Part shown: positions 8,061 to 10,530 of the stretch, one piece after another | Layout: each line of letters starts with the position of its first letter | Numbering within the stretch: position 1 is the first letter of the stretch | DNA from: CAYFMH01 sp964344165 | GTDB lineage: Bacteria > Patescibacteriota > Gracilibacteria > UBA4473 | Assembly: GCA_964344165.1 (NCBI GenBank) | Contig: CAYFMH010000059.1 | Location: forward strand, 1 to 10,530 | Direction: 5' to 3' | DNA: 10,530 nt | Notes under the pieces: model-generated | Database searches by the model: none | Seen by the model: only the letters and a program-made list of their open reading frames with translations | What the model was told of the DNA's origin: nothing | Position numbers and translations under genes: made by a program

Positions 8061-8086
8061 TCCCCTATGTTATTATTTATAGGGGA
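8061..8086 (-). promoter_or_regulatory. Hairpin sequestering the gp25 ribosome binding site
   Basis: A perfect 8-base inverted repeat (TCCCCTAT at 8061-8068 and ATAGGGGA at 8079-8086, 10-base loop) lies just before gp25. On the minus-strand mRNA the second arm, AUAGGGGA, is the ribosome binding site. A read-through transcript from the upstream genes would contain both arms and hide it; a transcript started at the embedded late promoter would begin near base 8068 and contain only one arm. T4 genes such as e, soc and 49 are known to be controlled in this way. There is no U-run after the stem, which argues against a terminator. Confidence 0.65.
8074..8081 (-). promoter_or_regulatory. T4-type late promoter upstream of gp25
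   Basis: The minus strand carries an exact TATAAATA core in the 39-base gap between the small membrane protein gene and gp25. Assuming T4 spacing, the start of transcription is near base 8068 and the leader is about 13 bases, with AGGGG almost at its 5' end. The promoter lies partly in the first arm and mostly in the loop of an inverted repeat. It should drive gp25, gp6 and gp7. Confidence 0.82.
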
Positions 8087-8094
8087 ACTAGACC

Positions 8095-8400
8095 TTATTC
8101 TGGTTTCTTACCATGCAGATCGGATGTTTCCTTATGTTCTGGGTCATCCTTCTCCTTGAACCAATAATCAGTTGTCTTAGTCAGGACGGCCACATAAGTT
8201 CCGATCAGAATGTTAATCAGATCTCGATACGTGTCTTGTACTTGTTGAAAGAATAAAACGTAGACTAGAATAAAGAAGATTGCAAAAACTACACCGCTGA
8301 TAATGAATCTTGCAGTAAAGTTCCACTTTTTTCTTTTCTCAATAGATCCATAATGATCATGATCTCCGTTGCCGTTTTCTTCTACTTTCGCTTTTGCCAT
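8095..8400 (-). CDS. Small two-helix membrane protein (holin-like candidate)
   Basis: The chosen start is the ATG at 8400, giving 101 aa, because GGAG lies about six bases upstream. Earlier in-frame starts (ATG at 8430 and 8418, TTG at 8439, the last overlapping the previous stop) have weaker sites. The protein has a charged N-terminus with a His/Asp/Asn-rich stretch, a basic KRKKW segment, a membrane helix (about residues 28-51, FTARFIISGVVFAIFFILVY), a second moderately hydrophobic helix (about 60-79, DLINILIGTYVAVLTKTTDY) and a charged tail rich in Lys, Glu and Asp. The second helix, ending in a Tyr-Trp-Phe cluster, recalls small phage holins, which open the inner membrane at lysis, but this is only a topological resemblance. 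It could also be another inner-membrane protein. Its N-terminus MAKAKVE equals that of the 45-aa gene product upstream. Confidence 0.75.
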   Translation of the reverse strand: MAKAKVEENGNGDHDHYGSIEKRKKWNFTARFIISGVVFAIFFILVYVLFFQQVQDTYRDLINILIGTYVAVLTKTTDYWFKEKDDPEHKETSDLHGKKPE

Positions 8401-8401
8401 G

Positions 8402-8412
8402 TTATCTCCACC
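8402..8412 (-). promoter_or_regulatory. Ribosome binding site choosing the start of the membrane protein
   Basis: The minus strand reads GGTGGAGATAAC directly before the ATG at 8400. The GGAG core is the best ribosome binding site near any of the in-frame starts of this gene and is the reason for preferring the 101-aa form over the 114-aa form. Confidence 0.55.
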
Positions 8413-8435
8413 AGGCATTTTTAGTTCCATGTCAC

Positions 8436-8855
8436 TCAATTCAAAAAAGGTTTAGGAGTAGACTTGTGGAGTTGGGACCAAGATTCCCAATCATCTTTTT
8501 TCTCCTCCTGTTGCCTCATCATGTTTTTATGATGAACTTGAGCCATATTGGTTGCGAATATTCTTGCAACCTTTACCAGATCTATCAATGCATCTGGTGA
8601 CTCCTTCTTATACTTATAAGAGTTTAACTCTTCTTCTGTATCCACCCATGTACCCTGCCAGTAAGGCATCTGGTTAGGTGGATTCTCCCACTCCAATACG
8701 AGAAACCCAAAGTCATGTTCTTGATTCCTTACAGGAAAGAATACATGATAGCATCCCATAGACGGAAGGTATGGGAACTCTGGTTTGTTGTAAAACACAT
8801 GACGAAGCTGGATCTCAAACCCAGCTCTCAGTTCGTCTTTTGTTCGTTGATCCAT
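8436..8855 (-). CDS. Unknown phage protein, 139 aa
   Basis: I do not recognise this protein. It starts at an ATG that shares one base with the stop of the 81-aa gene (TAATG) and has no clear ribosome binding site, so coupled translation is likely. The N-terminal two thirds look like one compact alpha/beta domain with many aromatic residues (YHVFFPVRN, FGFLVLEWENPP, MPYWQGTWVD). Residues 87-125 look helical (DALIDLVKVARIFATNMAQV followed by His, Met, Gln and Lys/Glu-rich sequence), and the last residues are polar. There is no signal peptide or membrane segment. Its place between spike genes and wedge genes suggests a role in tail assembly or an accessory gene carried with the operon; neither can be shown from the sequence. 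Confidence 0.8.
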   Translation of the reverse strand: MDQRTKDELRAGFEIQLRHVFYNKPEFPYLPSMGCYHVFFPVRNQEHDFGFLVLEWENPPNQMPYWQGTWVDTEEELNSYKYKKESPDALIDLVKVARIFATNMAQVHHKNMMRQQEEKKDDWESWSQLHKSTPKPFLN

Positions 8856-9100
8856 TAGTTGATCTTGAACACCCTATTCACGACTCTGATCTTTTCCTGC
8901 TCGTGATCATGAATAAAGGCTTCCTTGATGGGACCATCAATATTCTTGTCCCAATAATCTAAAAACTCTCCGATCCTTGGATAGTCTGGTTGTTGATCTC
9001 TGGTCTGCCAAATGAACTCGTTGACCAGATTCAGATAGTCAGGGATATAATAGACTACCTGAACAGAAGCGGTTGTCCACTTCTTTATGATGTAAGTCAC
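8855..9100 (-). CDS. Unknown small phage protein, 81 aa (GTG start)
   Basis: I do not recognise this product. The start is a GTG that overlaps the previous stop by four bases (GTGA), with AAGG just upstream, so it is probably translated by ribosomes that finish the 45-aa gene. The stop overlaps the ATG of the next gene (TAATG). The protein is rich in aromatic and acidic residues (YYIPDYLNLVNEFIW, PRIGEFLDYWDKNIDGPIKE), looks mainly helical from residue 20 on, and has no membrane segment or Cys pairs. An alternative start further in is unlikely because the first internal Met codon is absent. The reading frame is supported by the overlaps on both sides rather than by known homology. Confidence 0.72.
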   Translation of the reverse strand: MTYIIKKWTTASVQVVYYIPDYLNLVNEFIWQTRDQQPDYPRIGEFLDYWDKNIDGPIKEAFIHDHEQEKIRVVNRVFKIN

Positions 9101-9234
9101 TTACCTTGACCACGATATCGTTTCCAGTTTCGCCTTTTGTTTTTATTCAATGGGCGACTCCTTCGACTCTTTCCAATACTGGTTTTCTTTGGAGTTGACG
9201 CTATCTTCTTTACTTCTACTTTTGCTTTAGCCAT
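9097..9234 (-). CDS. Very basic 45-aa phage peptide
   Basis: This short gene fits exactly between its neighbours: its ATG shares one base with the PAAR stop (TAATG), and its TGA overlaps the GTG of the next gene (GTGA). GGGAG lies about nine bases upstream of the start. The product starts MAKAKVEVKK and continues TSIGKSRRSRP (18-28) and NKNKRRNWKRYRGQGK (30-45). Eighteen of 45 residues are Lys or Arg and only one is acidic, so it should bind nucleic acid or another acidic surface, or be largely unfolded until assembled. I recall similar peptides, ending in KRR-x-x-K-x-YRGQG, in T4-like marine phages, without a known function. The fit of both overlaps and this resemblance make it a real gene. 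Confidence 0.8.
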   Translation of the reverse strand: MAKAKVEVKKIASTPKKTSIGKSRRSRPLNKNKRRNWKRYRGQGK

Positions 9235-9539
9235 TATGCATTACTCCCTGCACCTACAGTGTTTCCCCCACCCATAATAATACATCCACATGAAAGTGGA
9301 TCTCCTATTCTTGCAATTGCTTTACCATTAGCTGTTGCGGTTGGAGAACCTTGAGTTATAGTACCATTTAATGTTGGTGAATTTGGTGCTACACATGGAG
9401 TTGCAGTTCCATCACCAACTAATGCAGCTGGCACTCCTTCTATAAGAACATCAGAACTGCCTGGGCCCCCAAGTACGTTTGGGGGATATGGTCCATGTCC
9501 CGATGTTTGATCTCCTACTCTTGCGAATGATCCTGCCAT
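9234..9539 (-). CDS. PAAR-domain spike-tip protein
   Basis: PAAR proteins form a sharp cone that caps the central spike of contractile tails and type VI secretion systems and holds a metal ion at the tip; the T4 counterpart is gp5.4. The 101-aa length is typical. The N-terminal repeat (ARVGDQTSGHG, residues 6-16) and the C-terminal repeat (IARIGDPLSCGCIIMGGGN, 75-93) are the two PAAR half motifs, with VLIEGVPAALVGD (31-43) and GSPTATANGKA (64-74) as the usual strands. Candidate metal ligands are H15, C49, C84 and C86. The ATG overlaps the previous stop (TAATG) and has a good ribosome binding site (AAGGGA). Being close to the spike remnant supports the assignment. Confidence 0.93.
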   Translation of the reverse strand: MAGSFARVGDQTSGHGPYPPNVLGGPGSSDVLIEGVPAALVGDGTATPCVAPNSPTLNGTITQGSPTATANGKAIARIGDPLSCGCIIMGGGNTVGAGSNA

Positions 9540-10282
9540 TATGAATCCCTTTCTGAAAGTTCTGGAACCTTATCTAATGCTAGATATGCATCATTATAAT
9601 CTGATATGTATTGGTCCCTATCGTTATCAAAATTATTTAGGACTTTTATTTGAAACTCTACCTCTTGTTTTGCAGGATGATCTGCCAAAGGGGATTTTAG
9701 AGTGAAGAGTAATTTAAAAGATATTATAAACGCTCCGTTGTCTCTACCATACCCTTCACTTTTAACCTTTGCATAATCAGAACCATTGAATTTTGGTATA
9801 CTGTCTGTAGGAGTCCAAGGAACTACCCAACTATTAAGTTCTGCAATGGGACCAGCTACTGTAGCTGTAGTGGTTGCTGTAGCAACGCCTGGAGCTGTAA
9901 TTGTAGGAGTCCCTTCTGTAACTGTTAGTTTTACATTTGGAAATATATCAAAAGTTCCTCCCGATGTATTACTAGGAGCAGAACCCAAACCACTCAAAGT
10001 ATCTCCAAGATAAGATGTAGGCATAGAAATATCAGTTAAAGATATAATGGGTCCGGCAAGAGTTTCCTGACCATCAAGTGGAGCAACTGGTGGAGTTGGT
10101 GGTGATGTAAGTGGTAAATTTATTGTTTCAGTAATAGACATTGTTGCAGGAGTTGCCATAGAAAATGTAGCCCCTGCACCAGGCGGTTCCATAGTAGGTA
10201 ATGCTGAACTAATCATCTCACCACCTGTAGCTCCAACAATATTTAAAACGTGTTGAGCAATATATGAAGTTCTAGCAGGCAT
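9539..10282 (-). CDS. Unknown protein between spike and PAAR genes, 247 aa
   Basis: I do not recognise this protein. Its ATG overlaps the stop of the spike-like gene (TGATG), and its stop overlaps the PAAR start (TAATG). Three regions are visible: a short N-terminus (1-27, PARTSYIAQHVLNIVG); a Pro/Thr/Ala/Gly-rich, low-complexity middle (about 28-145, including PPTPPVAP and ITAPGVATATTTATVAGPIA); and a C-terminal part (about 146-247) with SWVVPWTPTD, FIISFKLLFTLKSP and EVEFQIKVLNNFDNDRDQYI, likely a folded beta-rich domain ending in a charged helix. No signal peptide or membrane segment is present. Because it lies between the spike and its tip, a virion role in the hub is the simplest inference; a chaperone for the spike is an alternative. 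Confidence 0.82.
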   Translation of the reverse strand: MPARTSYIAQHVLNIVGATGGEMISSALPTMEPPGAGATFSMATPATMSITETINLPLTSPPTPPVAPLDGQETLAGPIISLTDISMPTSYLGDTLSGLGSAPSNTSGGTFDIFPNVKLTVTEGTPTITAPGVATATTTATVAGPIAELNSWVVPWTPTDSIPKFNGSDYAKVKSEGYGRDNGAFIISFKLLFTLKSPLADHPAKQEVEFQIKVLNNFDNDRDQYISDYNDAYLALDKVPELSERDS

Positions 10283-10530
10283 CAGTTAAAACTTACTGTA
10301 GATCCTTTGAGGGTTGCGGCCGCAGCGGCTTCTGCAGCCAGAGTAGCAGCAGACTTAATTGTTACTGCACCTGTACCATCAATGTCCGTTGTGCCTGTAA
10401 TTGTAGTCTTGAGAGCAGCTCCAAAGGTTTCGGTAACATCCTTAGCTACATCAAGAGTAAGTGTATCCGAATATGTCTGAGATACTGCCTTGGTGATTGT
10501 CTCTGTGAGTGTGTCTTGATAAGTGTGAGT
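10282..10530 (-). CDS. Central spike (gp5/VgrG-like) protein, C-terminal fragment
   Basis: Only the last 82 residues plus the stop codon are inside the window; the gene starts beyond base 10530. The visible part is a Thr/Val/Ala-rich repeat without long hydrophobic segments: THTYQDTLTETITKAVSQTY, then SDTLTLDVAKDVTETFG, LKTTITGTTDIDGTGAVTIK, and a poly-alanine-like stretch ending ATLKGSTVSFN. This alternating pattern fits the triple-stranded beta-helix that forms the needle of T4 gp5 and of VgrG proteins, and the final LKGSTV is commonly seen at the end of such needles. A PAAR gene two genes downstream supports this. The N-terminal OB and lysozyme domains expected for gp5 are not in the window, so the name is an inference. 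The TGA overlaps the next ATG (TGATG). Confidence 0.68.
   Translation of the reverse strand, partial: THTYQDTLTETITKAVSQTYSDTLTLDVAKDVTETFGAALKTTITGTTDIDGTGAVTIKSAATLAAEAAAAATLKGSTVSFN

Noticed and set aside
8061..8086. Inverted repeat as a rho-independent terminator
   Set aside because: The stem is not followed by a U-run on either strand; instead it overlaps a late promoter and a ribosome binding site.
8401..8439. Longer form of the membrane protein starting at TTG 8439 or ATG 8430
   Set aside because: The ATG at 8400 has the only strong ribosome binding site (GGAG), and its N-terminus matches that of another gene here; the longer forms remain possible.
8394..8600. Plus-strand 68-codon frame and the similar one at 8771-8962
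   Set aside because: Both lie opposite coupled minus-strand genes, and no plus-strand gene is supported anywhere in the window.
10311..10330. GC-rich patch including GCGGCCGC as a possible insertion scar
   Set aside because: It encodes the Ala-rich stretch of the spike fragment in frame, and the reading frame is intact; Ala codons alone explain it.
1..10530. Undescribed defence system, retron, CRISPR array or mobile element
   Set aside because: All genes fit a continuous phage baseplate operon or small coupled phage genes; no nuclease, reverse transcriptase, transposase or spaced repeats were seen.

Overview
The window is a late structural (tail baseplate) segment of a T4-like myovirus, most like the marine T4 relatives that infect cyanobacteria or SAR11-type bacteria. 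The evidence is an AT-rich genome with every gene on the minus strand, products matching T4 baseplate wedge proteins gp25, gp6, gp7 and gp8, a DUF4815-type structural protein known from marine phages, and two exact copies of the T4-type late promoter core TATAAATA. The sequence alone does not name the host.

In transcription order (high to low coordinate), the right end holds the last 82 codons of a protein with a threonine/alanine-rich repeat tail, best explained as the C-terminal beta-helix of the central spike (gp5/VgrG type). It is followed by a 247-aa protein of unknown function, a PAAR spike-tip protein, a 45-aa very basic peptide, two unknown proteins of 81 and 139 aa, and a small two-helix membrane protein. 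From the spike remnant to the 139-aa gene, each stop overlaps the next start (TGATG, TAATG, TAATG, GTGA, TAATG), so translation is probably coupled.

A 39-base gap then carries a late promoter inside a hairpin that would also cover the ribosome binding site of gp25. gp25, gp6 and gp7 follow with gaps of 1 and 6 bases. A 41-base gap with a second late promoter precedes gp8, and one base after gp8 begins the DUF4815-type gene, which runs off the left edge.

Functionally, the right part builds and caps the membrane-piercing spike, while gp25, gp6, gp7 and gp8 form the baseplate wedges around it. Compared with T4, gp25 sits directly before gp6. gp7 lacks the long T4 N-terminal region and instead carries about 500 residues of beta-rich repeat sequence between its conserved parts. 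gp8 is nearly twice the T4 length because of inserted modules, one of which resembles a module in gp7. No RNA gene, CRISPR array, insertion sequence, integrase or attachment site was seen, and no plus-strand gene is convincing. No stretch longer than 41 bases lacks a gene.
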